From the NCBI GenBank assembly GCA_046349775.1, contig JAXMBS010000018.1:13580-77579 (forward strand): DNA of 64,000 bases. The letters run 5' to 3'. Of this stretch, positions 16,928 through 27,685 are shown piece after piece. Each line of letters begins with the position of its first letter. The stretch's first letter is position 1. The translations under genes and the position numbers were made by a program. The stretch is from JAEUIG01 sp046349775 (GTDB lineage: Bacteria > Planctomycetota > Planctomycetia > Planctomycetales > Planctomycetaceae). The notes beneath the pieces are model-generated. The model was not told where the DNA came from. It saw nothing but the letters and a program-made list of their open reading frames with translations, and did not search any database.

Positions 16928-17798
16928 CCGACGTCCTGCGGCTGCCGGACGGGCGCGGAACGACTGAAGGTGCGGTCGATGGTCGGACTCTGCTGCCGCT
17001 ATGCGCGTCGACGGTATTTGACGGTCGCCTGCTGGCGCAAAGTATCCCGAGCTGAGCGAACGGCTGAAATGGTTTCTCGAATCGCGTCCCGAACTCTGCA
17101 CGTCCATCCACGATCCGCGAAAGCCGGGAATCGAAGGGCGGCGAATGGCGTCGATTCTCGATGAGACGCGATTGCGGCGCGTGCTCGAGAAGATGCTGGA
17201 TGAGAACGAGTTTCTGAGCCCGTACGGCATCCGTTCGCTTTCGCGGTATCACGCCCAGCACCCGTACGTGATACAGGCGGGGGGGCAGGAATACCGTGTC
17301 TCCTACCTGCCGGCGGAGTCTGACAGCGGGATGTTCGGCGGCAACTCGAACTGGCGCGGACCGATCTGGATGCCGGTGAATGCGCTCATTATCCGCGCAC
17401 TGCTCAACTACCACTCGTACTACGGCCAGAACTTCACCATCGAGTGCCCGACCGGTTCAGGCCACCGGGTGAACCTGTACCAGGTGGCGGAGGAAATCGG
17501 TCGGCGGCTGTCGGCCATCTTCCTGCGCGATGCGTCGGGTCAGCGGCCGGTCTTCGGCGGGTCGCAAAAGTTCCAGACCGATCCGCACTGGCGCGACGAC
17601 TTGTTGTTTTACGAGTACTTTCATGGAGACAACGGGGCGGGGCTGGGCGCCAGCCATCAGACCGGCTGGACCGGAATCGTCGCCCGGATTCTGCATCTGT
17701 TCGGGACGATGCAGGCGGCCGATGTCGAAGCGTCGCGGACGTCGTACTTCGAAAAGACCGCCAAAGCCGCAGCCGCACCGGTGCGCGCAGGACGTTGA
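16928..17798 (+). pseudogene. GH63/MGH1-type glucosidase, C-terminal part in shifted frames
   Basis: The protein continues as ADVLRLPDGRG, then LKVRSMVGL, then LLPLCASTVFDGRLLA, then KYPELSERLKWFLESRP, each in a different frame. The shifts are best explained by +2 near 16925, -2 near 16962, +2 near 16991 and +2 near 17038: four dinucleotide changes in about 115 bases. From about 17040 the frame is clean to the stop at 17798, with FGGNSNWRGPIWMPVNALII (barrel end) and HQTGWTGIVARIL. No other lesion occurs in the 2.7-kb gene. The next gene starts two bases after the stop, so they are probably cotranscribed. Confidence 0.8.
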
Positions 17799-17800
17799 GC

Positions 17801-18580
17801 ATGTCCAATCCACTCGATCACCTGCCGCTGACGGCGTTCTTCGGGCTGACGGCAGTCGTCGTTCTGCTGTCGATCGAGGCCGGCTTTCAGTATGGCCGTG
17901 CTCGACGCCGGAAATACGAAGACGAGAAAGAGGGGCCGGTGGGCGCGATCGTTGCCGCGACGCTGGGACTGCTGGCGTTCGTGCTGGCGTTCACGTTTGG
18001 GCTGGCGGCGTCGCGTTTCGATGCGCGGCGGACCGTCGTCGTCAACGAGGCCAACGCCATCGGGACAGCTTATTTGCGCGCCGGGCTGCTGCCGGGGGAC
18101 GCCGCACAGCGGCTGCGTCCGTTGCTGCGGGAATATGTCGATGTGCGCCTGGCAGTGCCTCACACAGGCGATCTGGCGCGAGGCATCAGGCGATCGGACG
18201 AGCTGCATGCAGCGCTCTGGTCCGAGGCGCAAACAGTCGGCCGGGACAACCCGAATTCGATTGTCGTCGGGCTGTTCATCGAGGCGCTCAACGAGGTGAT
18301 CGACATTCATGCGACGCGGCTGTTCGCCGTGATGCAGGGGCGGATTCCGATTGTGCTGTGGGGGGCATTGATCCTGGTCAACGTCCTGTCGATGTTCGGC
18401 GTCGGGTATTTTTGCGGCATGTCGAGATCGCGACGAACTCCCGAAGTGCTCGTGCTGGCGCTGTGCTTTTCGGCGATTCTGGGGCTCGTCGCGGACCTGG
18501 ACCGTCCTATGGAAGGATTCGTCCGGGTCAGTCAGCAGCCGATGATCGACGTGCGGGCGATGATGGATGACATCAAGTGA
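17801..18580 (+). CDS. DUF4239-type (bestrophin-like domain) membrane protein
   Basis: The 259-residue product has four predicted membrane helices: about 10-30 (FFGLTAVVVLLSIEAGFQYG), 47-68, 178-202 and 208-227. The central soluble part carries the family phrase NEANAIGTAYLRAGLLPGD and a following LREYVDVRL. Start ATG 17801 sits two bases after the stop of the glucosidase gene, indicating translational coupling. DUF4239 proteins have no established function; a resemblance to bestrophin channels has been proposed for the family. Convergent with the TPR gene downstream. Confidence 0.75.
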   Translation: MSNPLDHLPLTAFFGLTAVVVLLSIEAGFQYGRARRRKYEDEKEGPVGAIVAATLGLLAFVLAFTFGLAASRFDARRTVVVNEANAIGTAYLRAGLLPGDAAQRLRPLLREYVDVRLAVPHTGDLARGIRRSDELHAALWSEAQTVGRDNPNSIVVGLFIEALNEVIDIHATRLFAVMQGRIPIVLWGALILVNVLSMFGVGYFCGMSRSRRTPEVLVLALCFSAILGLVADLDRPMEGFVRVSQQPMIDVRAMMDDIK

Positions 18581-18761
18581 AGCAGCGCCGGCCGTCGCTG
18601 TGCTCGCAGAAGTGCGCGAGGCAGCTGTGAACGTCCGTGATTTTCAGTTCGTGCGCCGGCGCGATCTGCTCACTGCTGCAGAACCAGTCACAAGCTGCGT
18701 CGCCCGCCGCCCTCACCGGTACCGGACGATGCCCCGCGACTCTCTCTAATTCCAGGAAACA

Positions 18762-21700
18762 TCATTCCTTCCACGTGTCCCGGCACGGCTGGTGCGCTTG
18801 ATAGAGCTTCAGATACTCCTTCAGCTTTTCTTTCCCTTCAACCGTCGAAAACTCGATGGCTTTTTGCTGCCATTTGACCGCATTCTCAAAGTCTGCTGTC
18901 TCCGCATAGGCAGCCGCCAGCGTGCTCAGCGCGCTGGCTCGTTCCAACCCGTCAGGTCGCACGCCTTTCGGGAATCGAGAACGGCCGCAGCGCCGTCGCG
19001 GTATTCGTCCGTCGGGCAGGTCGCCATGCCAGCCCCTGAATATGTAACCTTCCGCCATCCCGGGATTTTGGTGAATCGCAGCGACGAAGTCTTCCAGCCG
19101 CCTTGTCAAATTCGCCTTTCTCCGCTCGGGCCGAACCCCGATCGCAATACGCTTTCGCGGACTTCGGATTGATCCGGATGGCTTCATTGAAATCGCTGAT
19201 CGCCATGTCGAGCAGGTGCAAACGACGCCAATGTCCTCCGCGAGACAAGTAGGCGTCTGCCGAATTCGGGTCGAGTCGAATCGCTTTGGTATAATCAGTA
19301 AGTGATTTGTCTTTCTTCTCGCGGGCATTCTGCGCGTCCGCCAGGTAGTCTTGATACTCGGATGATTCTGGATTCAACCGGACCGCTGCGGTGTAGTCGT
19401 CTATGGCTTTGTCCAAATCACCGCGCATGTGCCAGGCGTAGCCGCGATTGAGGTGCGCCGAGGCCAATTGCGGATCGAGACGGAGTGCTTCGGTGTAGTC
19501 GTCGATGGCTTTGTCGTATTCACTTCGTTTGAGCCAGACGTAGCCGCGATCCTCGTAGGCGTGCGCCAATCGCGGATCGAGACGGATGGCTTCATTAAAG
19601 TCGTTGAGGGCGTCAGCCCACTTCTCCATGCCAGCCAAAGTCTCGCCGCGAACGCAATATGACCACGACGATTGAGAATCGAGCCGAATGGCTTCGCTGC
19701 AGTCGCTGAGCGCTTTCTCAAACTCGCGCTTCGACATCCGGGCGTACGCGCGATGATAGTACGCCTGCGCGTCTTCCGGATCGAGCCGGATCGCCTCGTC
19801 CAAGTCGCTCAACGCCTGGTCAAGTTCACCCATTCCTCCTCTGCTGGCACCACGAATGCAATACACGATGGCGCAATGCGGATCGAGCCGGATGGCTTCA
19901 TCGGCATCGGCAATCGCTTTGTCATACTGTTTCCGATCAAACGCGATCTTGGCCCGTCCGCAGTAAGCGTCGGAACACTTCGCATCGAGCCGGATGGCCT
20001 CGTCGAAGTCGCTGATCGCCCGATCGAAGTTTCCCTTTTCCGTCAATGCGTATCCACGAGTGCAGTAACCTTCCGCATCCTGTGGTTCTTCAGAGGAATC
20101 GTAAAGTTCGCTCTCTGCCACCGGGACCATGGGCTTCAAGGACGAGAGCAGCAGGGGCTCGATCGCGTTCGGGTAAAGCTGCTCGATGATCGCGGGAAAC
20201 GCCTCGCGCGGGTGCTCGCGGAACTTGCGGCACGTCTGGCCGACCGGGAGTGCGGCGTCGCGCGCGCCGGGGATCAGGGCGTCTACGACGCACGCCCATT
20301 CGTCCTCGGAACAGTCCCCGATCGCGCCGACCAGCGCCTCCACGATGTGGCCCAAGGGGGAGCCCGGCGTCACCAGGTCTTCGAGATCGCGCCGGGTTGA
20401 CTCCAATGAGAGCCGATCGATTGCGGTCTGGGCGTAGTGACGCCGTTCCTCCGACTGCGCGCGTGGGTACAGGAGCGCAGACGAGAACGAGGCGAATGGC
20501 CCCAACTTGCCGGATGTGATGTCTTCGTTGAAAACGTCAAACAATGCATGCACTTCCGGAGACTCGACGTTGTTCTGCACCAATCGGAAGTCATTGATCA
20601 CGCGATACCCCCAGCTCTGTTCGGGCAGCAGCGCGTTGGCCATCCGATAGATGACCTCCCACGTAGAATCCGGAGAGGATGTGTCTCTTGGCGGAATCGT
20701 GAATTCGTTATCACGGTTGCGACCGTCGCGGATGTCACGGAGAAATTTGGACGCTAGTGCGTCGAGGGGCTGCAACAGGCCAGGTCGCACGATTGTCCGT
20801 GCCGCTTCAAGCCCCCGATCCATTCTTTTGATCTCATCGGACGACGTTTCGGGATCATGCTCCCAGGCCAAAGTCGCGGGGTCGATGCAGCCCAAGGCAA
20901 AGCGCATCAGTGAGGTCACTGGACGTTCAATGTCGGCGGTTTGCGTGAATCCCTCGCTGTCTCGCGGCTGGCCCTCGCCGAACGATGCGAAGAGGTCCTG
21001 GCCCGTCCTGATGACGAAGTATGTGTCATCGCCCAGGTCGATTCGGCATTCGATCAGTCGTCCGGTCGCCATGTCCATCTCCAGGCGACCGTTCTCCAAA
21101 GGGATCCCGTGACCGTTCTCGACCACAAATTCCTGACCGTCGCGACCAAATTCACGAAGCAAAAACGCCGGTGAAATCAGGAAATCAATGACAATGGGCG
21201 AAACTCCGGTCGCGGATCCTCTGACACCGGCCCCCATCATCAACCGACTATGATTTCCCTCAAGGTTCGGCCGATGTGTCGTGCCGATCACTTGGACAGC
21301 AAACTGATTATTGACGTGAGGAATCGTGAAGCGCTCCCCGCGGTGGAACGCCGTCGCCGTGATGTTCGTCGGATCGGCCTGAAGCGCCAGCCCGTATTCG
21401 AGCTTGTCGTTCGTTTCGGAGTTCCGGCGAATCTCAGCGCACGTCGTTTGTCGCCGCGGCGAGAAAGCCAGACGTAAGGAGTATCGCGGAGAGTTCTCAA
21501 CGGGATCCTCGTGGGGATCCGGATCCGGACGAAGATCCGGATTCGGATCGTCCTCACTTTCGCTGCTCTCGTCTAAGCATTCGCAGCAGAGATCTCGGAA
21601 TTGTCCTTCAACCAGCACGTCGTCCTCCGCTTCTGGCAACAGGTTGAACCAGTTGGCCAGGCGGCACGCGGCCTCTTCCACGTCGGGGCGCGGCTCCGCC

Positions 21701-22765
21701 AGCGGGACGGCCTGCTCATCCTCATAGAGGCTGATGTCGAGCGATATCGACGCTCCCTGCGGTTTGCCGAGGCGCACGTCGTATTCCAGGAATTTCCCGG
21801 ACTCGAACAGCTTTCGTTGTACATCGGGGATCAGTGTTTCCGTGAATTCTTTTCCCGCCTGGAGATCCAGCAGCTTCAGCACGTCGTCTTCCGAATTCTG
21901 CTCCAGGCCCGTGATCTTCACGCCGGCCAGCGTCGCCCGTTCCCCTTCCTCGGTCACCGCGACGGCCAGTGTCACTGTTCCGTCGTCTTCCGGGCGGAGG
22001 TCCACTGTCACATTCGCCTGATAGAATCCCTGTGCAGCACAGCAGCGCTGGAGCTCGCTCCGAATGAACTCAACGTCGGGCAGGTGAAACGACGCGACTT
22101 TGCCCGGCGTCCACAACGCCTTTTGCGGCTTGCGGAGTTCGCGGCCGTTTCGAACCCACCGCGTGACCGGTTTCCCATCCGTTATCACCGTTACGGGGCA
22201 GGCGTTTCTCGGCGGTCGTTGCTTGAGCGTCCAATCCTCCAGCATCTGTCGGGAGGTGCGGTCTGTCTTCGTCACCTCCACCCGGCCTTTGCGATAGCGT
22301 TGGCCCGCGTGTACATCAATGATGATCTTCGCGTGCTCTTCGTCCCACCGCGGCAGAATCTTTGCGTCTGGAAACCCTCCCTGTTGATAACCGGTGGCCA
22401 GGCGAGCGCGGATCAAGTCGAGGACTTTATTGTCCGAAGTCGCGACGCCCTCGGCATGCCGTGAGCTTGATGGGCGGACCATCCTGCGATTGCTGGTCGG
22501 CCTTCGCACGCGCCGCCGGATGAATGGCCAATTGGTATTCCGCGTCGTCGGCCAGCGCCGCGCGCAGCGCCTCGTGTGAAAAGAAAGTTTCGCCCTGAAA
22601 CTCGATGCGGCCGGCATCGCGCGCCGCTGCCAAGAATCCGCCGTCGCGTGCATCGGCCGTGAGCTCGCCCGATTCGGCGCGGGCCTCTGCCACCGGCCAG
22701 ATCAGCATTCCCCAAAGCAGCGCGACAAAGGAACAGGTGAAGCCGTGGAACCTGAAGCAACGCAT
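18762..22765 (-). pseudogene. POTRA-TPR protein, frameshifted at both ends
   Basis: The start is ATG 22765 with AAAGGAG seven bases upstream, opening with a signal peptide (MRCFRFHGFTCSFVALLWG). The N-terminal region has POTRA-like domains, with RIEFQGETFFSHEALRAAL, then ARLATGYQQGGFPDAKI, then LAGVKITGLEQNSEDDVLKL. A middle domain (about 21550-20150) is unrecognised; it is followed by nine TPR units ending in AIRLDP-type words (19100-20080). The frame changes near 22450-22500 and then is continuous for 3.4 kb; after GEFDKA (near 19100) it shifts again at least three times, through EDFVAAIHQNPGMAEGY and STLAAAYAETADFENAVKW, to the end KLYQAHQP near 18780. Likely outer-membrane or periplasmic scaffold; as read, it is not translatable as one chain. 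Confidence 0.75.
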
Positions 22766-23179
22766 GGTTCGACTCCTTTCGACGCTGGATCAAGCCCTTC
22801 CAGGACCTCTGCGGCCGGTAGTGTCTTCTGGGGTCATAGTCTGTCAAGGCCAAGTCGTTAGGGCCGCCGCTGTAGCAATTGGCCGAAAATGCGTCAATGT
22901 CATTGTGTTACGGAGGCATGCAGCCTGCGACTCGCGCTCGCAGCCAGCGCTTCAATGAATGTGCTGGACGTAGAGTTACTGGACGATGATGCGGTTCGGG
23001 CGCATCATCGACTCAATTCAACGCCGGTGCTCGTTGCCCGGGGCGCGTCAGCATGGCGCGCCTCTTTGTGGACGAGGCCGGCCAGCTGACTTATCCTTTT
23101 CGTGGATCGCGTGAGTTCAAGAACGGACCCGTTCCGGTTACAAACACCTGAGTTTCGCGACGTCGTTCGGAGTCAAAAA
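22766..23179. other. divergent intergenic region (POTRA-TPR and dehydrogenase/HEAT genes)
   Basis: No gene was seen. It must hold the promoters of both flanking genes. The only clear structure is the hairpin listed at 22984-23010. Confidence 0.6.
22984..23010. promoter_or_regulatory. 10-bp perfect inverted repeat CGATGATGCG
   Basis: CGATGATGCG (22984-22993), loop GTTCGGG, CGCATCATCG (23001-23010). No T-tract follows on either strand, so an operator or RNA structure is more likely than a terminator. Confidence 0.5.
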
Positions 23180-26100
23180 ATGCGAATGATGCAGTGTGTT
23201 CTTGCTCAGACCGCTTCCTGTGCTTGGATCCTGATCGCAGCGCTCAGCGCCCTGCCCTCGATCGACGCCGCCGAACCGCCGACGGTCGAACTCAACGGCC
23301 AGACGTTCACACTGCCGACCGGCTTCGAGATCGAAGTCGTGGCAGGGCAGCCGCTCGTCGATCGTCCGATCACGGCCGCATTCGATGAGCAGGGCCGGCT
23401 GTACGTCACCGATTCCTCCGGCTCGAACGACAAGGTCGACAAGCAACTGGCCGAAAAGCCCCACCGGATCGTCCGGCTGTCGGACACCGATGGCGACGGC
23501 CGCTTCGACGTCCAGACAGTCTTCGCCGACAAGATGATGTTTCCCGAGGGGAGCCTGTGGTACGACGGGTCGCTGTACGTGACGGCTCCGCCCAGTATCT
23601 GGAAACTGACTGATACCGACGGCGACGGCGTCGCGGACCTGCGGGAAGAGTGGTTCAAGGGCCAGACGCTGACCGGCTGCGCCAACGACCTGCACGGGCC
23701 GTACCTCGGCCGTGACGGCTGGATCTACTGGTGCAAGGGCGCCTTCGCCGAGCAGAAATACGATCGGCCGGGCCGTGAGCCATTCGTCACCAAGGCGGCT
23801 CACATCTTCCGCTGTCGACCCGATGCGCCGCGCGACCCGTCGGGAGCGGTGCTGACCTCGGCCGTCGAACCGGTGATGACCGGCGGAATGGACAATCCCG
23901 TCGACGTCGCCTTCATGCCCGGCGGCGAACGCATTTTTACCACGACCTTTCTGGTACACCCTGGCGGCGGCCAGCGGGATGGCTTGATCCACGCCATCTA
24001 TGGCGGCGTGTACGGCAAGCCGCACGGCGTCCTGGACGGTCATCCCCGCACCGGCGATCTGATGCCGGTGCTCGTCCACCTGGGCGCGGCCGCTCCCTGC
24101 GGCCTGACGAGTTACGAGTCGGGCAGATTTGGAGACGAATTCCGAGCGAACTTGTTCGCCTGCTGCTTCAACATGCACAAGGTGACGCGTCACGCGCTGG
24201 TCGAGGAGGGAGCGACCTATCGACCGGTGACCGAGGACTTCGTCTCGTCCTCCAGCGTCGACTTCCACCCCACAGACATCATCGAAGATGCCGACGGTAG
24301 CCTGCTGATTGTCGATACCGGCGGCTGGTACAAGCTCTGCTGCCCGACGTCGACGCTCTGGAAGCCCGACGTGCTGGGAGCGATCTATCGGATTCGGAGG
24401 CAGGACGCGCCGGCGCGCTCCGGCGTCTGGTCCGACCCGCGCGGACTGAAGTCGGCGTGGGACGAAGCTTCCCAGGACGACTTGCTGCAGCGGCTGGCCG
24501 ATCCGAGGCCGGCTGTCCGCGAACGGGCGATGCAGCAGCTCGCAAAACTCGGCCCAGGTGCCGTTCCCGCGCTGGCGTCGATGTACGCGAAGTCAAGTGA
24601 TCGAGACCAGCGGCGAAACACCGTCTGGACATTGACGCGGATCAATGATCCCGCCGCCCGAGCGGCCGTCCGGTCCGCTCTGGTTGACGCGGATGACACA
24701 GTGAAGCAGGCCGCCCTCAATTCCGTCAGCTTGTGGCGCGACTCAGAAGCCGGCCCCAAACTTCAGCGGATGCTTCACGCGGATTCGATTGAGGCGCGAC
24801 TGGCAGCCGAAGGAATCGGACGGATCGGTGACCGGTCGGCAATCGCCGATCTCCTGGCAGCGGCGGACGCCGCCGCCGATCGTCCAATGCAGCACGCGGT
24901 GATCTACGCCCTGTACGAGATTGGTGACGTCGACGCCCTCCGGGGGGCGCTGGAACATTCGTCGGTCCGAGTACGGCGGGCGGCCGCAATCGCGCTCGAT
25001 CAGCTCGACCCCCACGCCCTGAAGCCCGAGAGCGCTATCGGGTGGCTTGACCATCCGGATGCTGACGTGCGTGAGTCGGCAGACTGGCTGCTGGCCAGGC
25101 ACCCGGAATGGGGCGACGCGCTTGCAGAGACCCTTGAGCGGCAGTTGCAGGCGACACTGACCGACGAACAGTCGGCGGCACTCACGCAGCGGCTGCAGAA
25201 TTTCGTGGCGCAGCCGACGATCAGTGCTCTTCTCGCAAACATGTTGGCGAATGCAGCGTCACCGAAAGACGCTCGGCTGATCTGCGCTCGCGTGATGCAA
25301 AAATCGTCCGTCACAAAAGCGCCGCCGGAATGGAATCGCGCACTTAAGCAAGCCCTATCCGCCGCGGATCACGACATCGCGGCCGAAGCCGTCGCGGCGG
25401 CCCGGGCGCTGCCGGCGGCAGAGGACGATGATGCGGGTCTTGCCGACGCACTCTCGCGGGCGGCCGAGGATGTCCGCTTGTCGGAAGAAGTACGTCTCGA
25501 TGCACTGGCAGCGCTCCCTGTCGGCGAGGGCCCCCTGTCATCCGCGACTTTTGATTTCGTGCGGCAGGCGCTCAATCCCGATCATTCGGTCCGGGCTCGT
25601 GCTGCGGCACTGCGAATCCTGACTCGCGCAAAACTGTCCGTTGATCAGCGCTCCACCCTGGCCGAATCTTTTCGGAGGATCGGTCCCTTGGAGGCTTCGC
25701 CGTTGCTGGAAGTGTTCGCCGCCGCTCCGGATGACGCAGTCGGGACCAAACTGGTTGCTGAACTCCGGGATTCGCCGGCCCTCACGTCCCTGCGCGTCGA
25801 TGTGCTCCTCGCCACGCTGGGGAAGTTTGGCCCGGCCGCCCAGCGCGACGGCGACTCGCTGGCGGCGCTGATCAATGTCGATCTCGCCAAACAACGGTCG
25901 CAACTTGCGGCCCTGCTCGGCGAAGTTCAGACCGGCAACATCCGGCGCGGGCACGCCGTATTTCACAGTACAAAGGCGGCCTGCGCGTCGTGCCACAAAC
26001 TCGGCTACGGCGGCGGGACGATCGGTCCCGACCTTTCGAAAATCGGCGGTATCCGCACGGAACGTGATCTGCTGGAATCGATCCTGTTCCCAAGTGCCAG

Positions 26101-26350
26101 TTTTGTCCGCAGCTACGAGCCGGTCGCTTTGCTGCGTACCGATGGACGCGTCGAGAATGGCGTCATCAAGGACGAGAGCGCCCTGGAAGTGGTGCTCGTG
26201 AAGACGGCGACCGAGACGTTGCGAATCCCTCGCGCCGAAATCGAAGAGCTGCGCCCCGGCACGGTCTCGATCATGCCGGCCGGCTTCGGCCAGCAGTTGT
26301 CGAAACAAGATCTCGCGGACCTGGTGGTGTTCCTCAAGTCGCTGCAGTGA
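23180..26350 (+). CDS. PVC-type membrane-bound dehydrogenase/HEAT-repeat protein with C-terminal haem domain
   Basis: A 1056-residue secreted protein. ATG 23180 has GGAG seven bases upstream and gives a signal peptide ending near SIDAAEPP. Residues about 35-430 form the sorbosone-dehydrogenase-like propeller (TIGR02604 type) with calcium-like DTDGDG repeats, FPEGSLWYDG and FHPTDIIEDADGSLLIVDTGGWY. Residues about 450-900 are HEAT repeats. The C-terminal haem-binding domain (TIGR02603 type) has RGHAVFHSTKAACASCHKLG with CxxCH near residue 935 and GPDLSKIG downstream. These multi-domain proteins are a planctomycete/PVC hallmark, thought to oxidise sugars or sugar alcohols in the periplasm with electrons passing to the C-terminal haem. 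It stands as a single gene. Confidence 0.92.
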   Translation: MRMMQCVLAQTASCAWILIAALSALPSIDAAEPPTVELNGQTFTLPTGFEIEVVAGQPLVDRPITAAFDEQGRLYVTDSSGSNDKVDKQLAEKPHRIVRLSDTDGDGRFDVQTVFADKMMFPEGSLWYDGSLYVTAPPSIWKLTDTDGDGVADLREEWFKGQTLTGCANDLHGPYLGRDGWIYWCKGAFAEQKYDRPGREPFVTKAAHIFRCRPDAPRDPSGAVLTSAVEPVMTGGMDNPVDVAFMPGGERIFTTTFLVHPGGGQRDGLIHAIYGGVYGKPHGVLDGHPRTGDLMPVLVHLGAAAPCGLTSYESGRFGDEFRANLFACCFNMHKVTRHALVEEGATYRPVTEDFVSSSSVDFHPTDIIEDADGSLLIVDTGGWYKLCCPTSTLWKPDVLGAIYRIRRQDAPARSGVWSDPRGLKSAWDEASQDDLLQRLADPRPAVRERAMQQLAKLGPGAVPALASMYAKSSDRDQRRNTVWTLTRINDPAARAAVRSALVDADDTVKQAALNSVSLWRDSEAGPKLQRMLHADSIEARLAAEGIGRIGDRSAIADLLAAADAAADRPMQHAVIYALYEIGDVDALRGALEHSSVRVRRAAAIALDQLDPHALKPESAIGWLDHPDADVRESADWLLARHPEWGDALAETLERQLQATLTDEQSAALTQRLQNFVAQPTISALLANMLANAASPKDARLICARVMQKSSVTKAPPEWNRALKQALSAADHDIAAEAVAAARALPAAEDDDAGLADALSRAAEDVRLSEEVRLDALAALPVGEGPLSSATFDFVRQALNPDHSVRARAAALRILTRAKLSVDQRSTLAESFRRIGPLEASPLLEVFAAAPDDAVGTKLVAELRDSPALTSLRVDVLLATLGKFGPAAQRDGDSLAALINVDLAKQRSQLAALLGEVQTGNIRRGHAVFHSTKAACASCHKLGYGGGTIGPDLSKIGGIRTERDLLESILFPSASFVRSYEPVALLRTDGRVENGVIKDESALEVVLVKTATETLRIPRAEIEELRPGTVSIMPAGFGQQLSKQDLADLVVFLKSLQ

Positions 26351-26464
26351 CGTTCGCCGGGCAGGATTTCCCCCACAGTTATCGAGTCGCGACTGGCGCG
26401 GATAACGGCCACGGTTTCCGGTTGAAAGACCGGATCGAGAGCGAGTTTGGTAGCGCCGTTACTG

Positions 26465-27685
26465 TCACGGGCTGTCAGGCAGCCGGCCGACGTCGACGCA
26501 AACAATCGTCAGATCGTCGGCAAAAGCGCCGGCGGCCGAATACCCGCGGACCTGCTCGACGAGGCTGGACACCAGCCGACCGCAATCCAGTTCGCGGTGT
26601 TCCACAAGAAACTGTCGTACGCGGTCGATCCCAAACAGGTCTTGCGACGCATCCGGACACTCCGTCAGTCCGTCCGTAAAGAACAGCACTCTGTCCCCGT
26701 CGTGTAGTTGAACCGATTGCTCCGGAAACTCGGGATCGGGCAACACTCCGATCATGATCCCATCCGCCTCCAGCGGCACGACGTTGCCGTCACTCTTGAG
26801 CAGCAGTGGCCGCGGATGGCCGGCCCGCGCGAGCGTCATCTGCAGCGTCCGGCGGTTGATCGCCGCGACGAACATCGAAATGAAGTGCTCCGGTTCGACC
26901 CAGCCGTACAGGAATTCGTTGATTGCGCCGAGCAGTGCCGCTGGTGACTTGGTCTCCGAAAGTCGCGTGTGCACGCACGTCTTGACAATGACCGAGATAA
27001 ACGCCGCCGGCACGCCGTGTCCGGACGCGTCTCCGATAATCACAATCAGCATGTCCGGATCGACCGAAAGCAAGTCAAAGTAATCGCCGGCGACCTCATC
27101 ATGCGGATGAAACGCAAACGCCACGTCCAGCGGATCGCATGCCGGCGCGACTTCGGGCAGCAGCTGCCGCTGGATCCGGCCGGCAATTCTGAGACTTTGC
27201 GTCCGCTCGCGATCGCGCTGCTCGACGATGAGTTTCTGCCGCTGCAACTCGCTCGTCCGCTCGCTGATCAGCGACTCCAGCAGCGCATTGCGGTGCTTCA
27301 TGATGTCCCGGATCGACAGCATGCCGACGAGCCTGCCCTGTTCTACGACGGGCGCGTGACGGATCTGGCGTCGCTGCAACATGTCCAGCGCCGTTTGCCA
27401 GTCGGTGTCCGCGCCGAGCGTCCACGGATCCGGCGTCATGATTTCGCCAATGGGGCGAGCAGCCATCGCCGGAGTGCCGCATTCGGCGCAATGCAGGAGG
27501 TCGCGTTCGGTAAAGATTCCGATCGGTACACCGGCTTCAGAGACGACGACGACGGCGCCGATATTCCTCCGTCGCATCAACTGCAGGACTTCGGAGATCG
27601 ACGCATTGGGACCGACCGCCACCGGTTCGCGACTCATCATCGCCTGTACGGAGAGTCGTTTATCAGATGGAATCGCGTCGCTCAT
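26465..27685 (-). CDS. CBS-domain pair fused to PP2C (SpoIIE/RsbU-type) phosphatase
   Basis: The 406-residue protein begins MSDAIPSDKRLSVQAMMS at ATG 27685; a longer read to 27781 adds an unconvincing leader. Two CBS domains (about 12-65 and 75-135; VGIPIGIFTERDL-type and RLVGMLSIRDIM motifs) would bind adenine nucleotides. A coiled-coil linker (LISERTSELQRQKLIVEQRD) leads into a PPM-type phosphatase domain with GDYFDLL, IGDASGHGVPAAF and FADDLTIV carrying the metal-binding aspartates. Such proteins dephosphorylate anti-sigma-factor antagonists in partner-switching stress pathways, here apparently gated by energy state through the CBS pair. It opens the stress island and diverges from the CBS gene at 28351. 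Confidence 0.9.
   Translation of the reverse strand: MSDAIPSDKRLSVQAMMSREPVAVGPNASISEVLQLMRRRNIGAVVVVSEAGVPIGIFTERDLLHCAECGTPAMAARPIGEIMTPDPWTLGADTDWQTALDMLQRRQIRHAPVVEQGRLVGMLSIRDIMKHRNALLESLISERTSELQRQKLIVEQRDRERTQSLRIAGRIQRQLLPEVAPACDPLDVAFAFHPHDEVAGDYFDLLSVDPDMLIVIIGDASGHGVPAAFISVIVKTCVHTRLSETKSPAALLGAINEFLYGWVEPEHFISMFVAAINRRTLQMTLARAGHPRPLLLKSDGNVVPLEADGIMIGVLPDPEFPEQSVQLHDGDRVLFFTDGLTECPDASQDLFGIDRVRQFLVEHRELDCGRLVSSLVEQVRGYSAAGAFADDLTIVCVDVGRLPDSP

Noticed and set aside
19100..20080. tandem DNA repeats of about 102 bp
   Set aside because: These are simply the TPR codons of the minus-strand gene, not a satellite or CRISPR.
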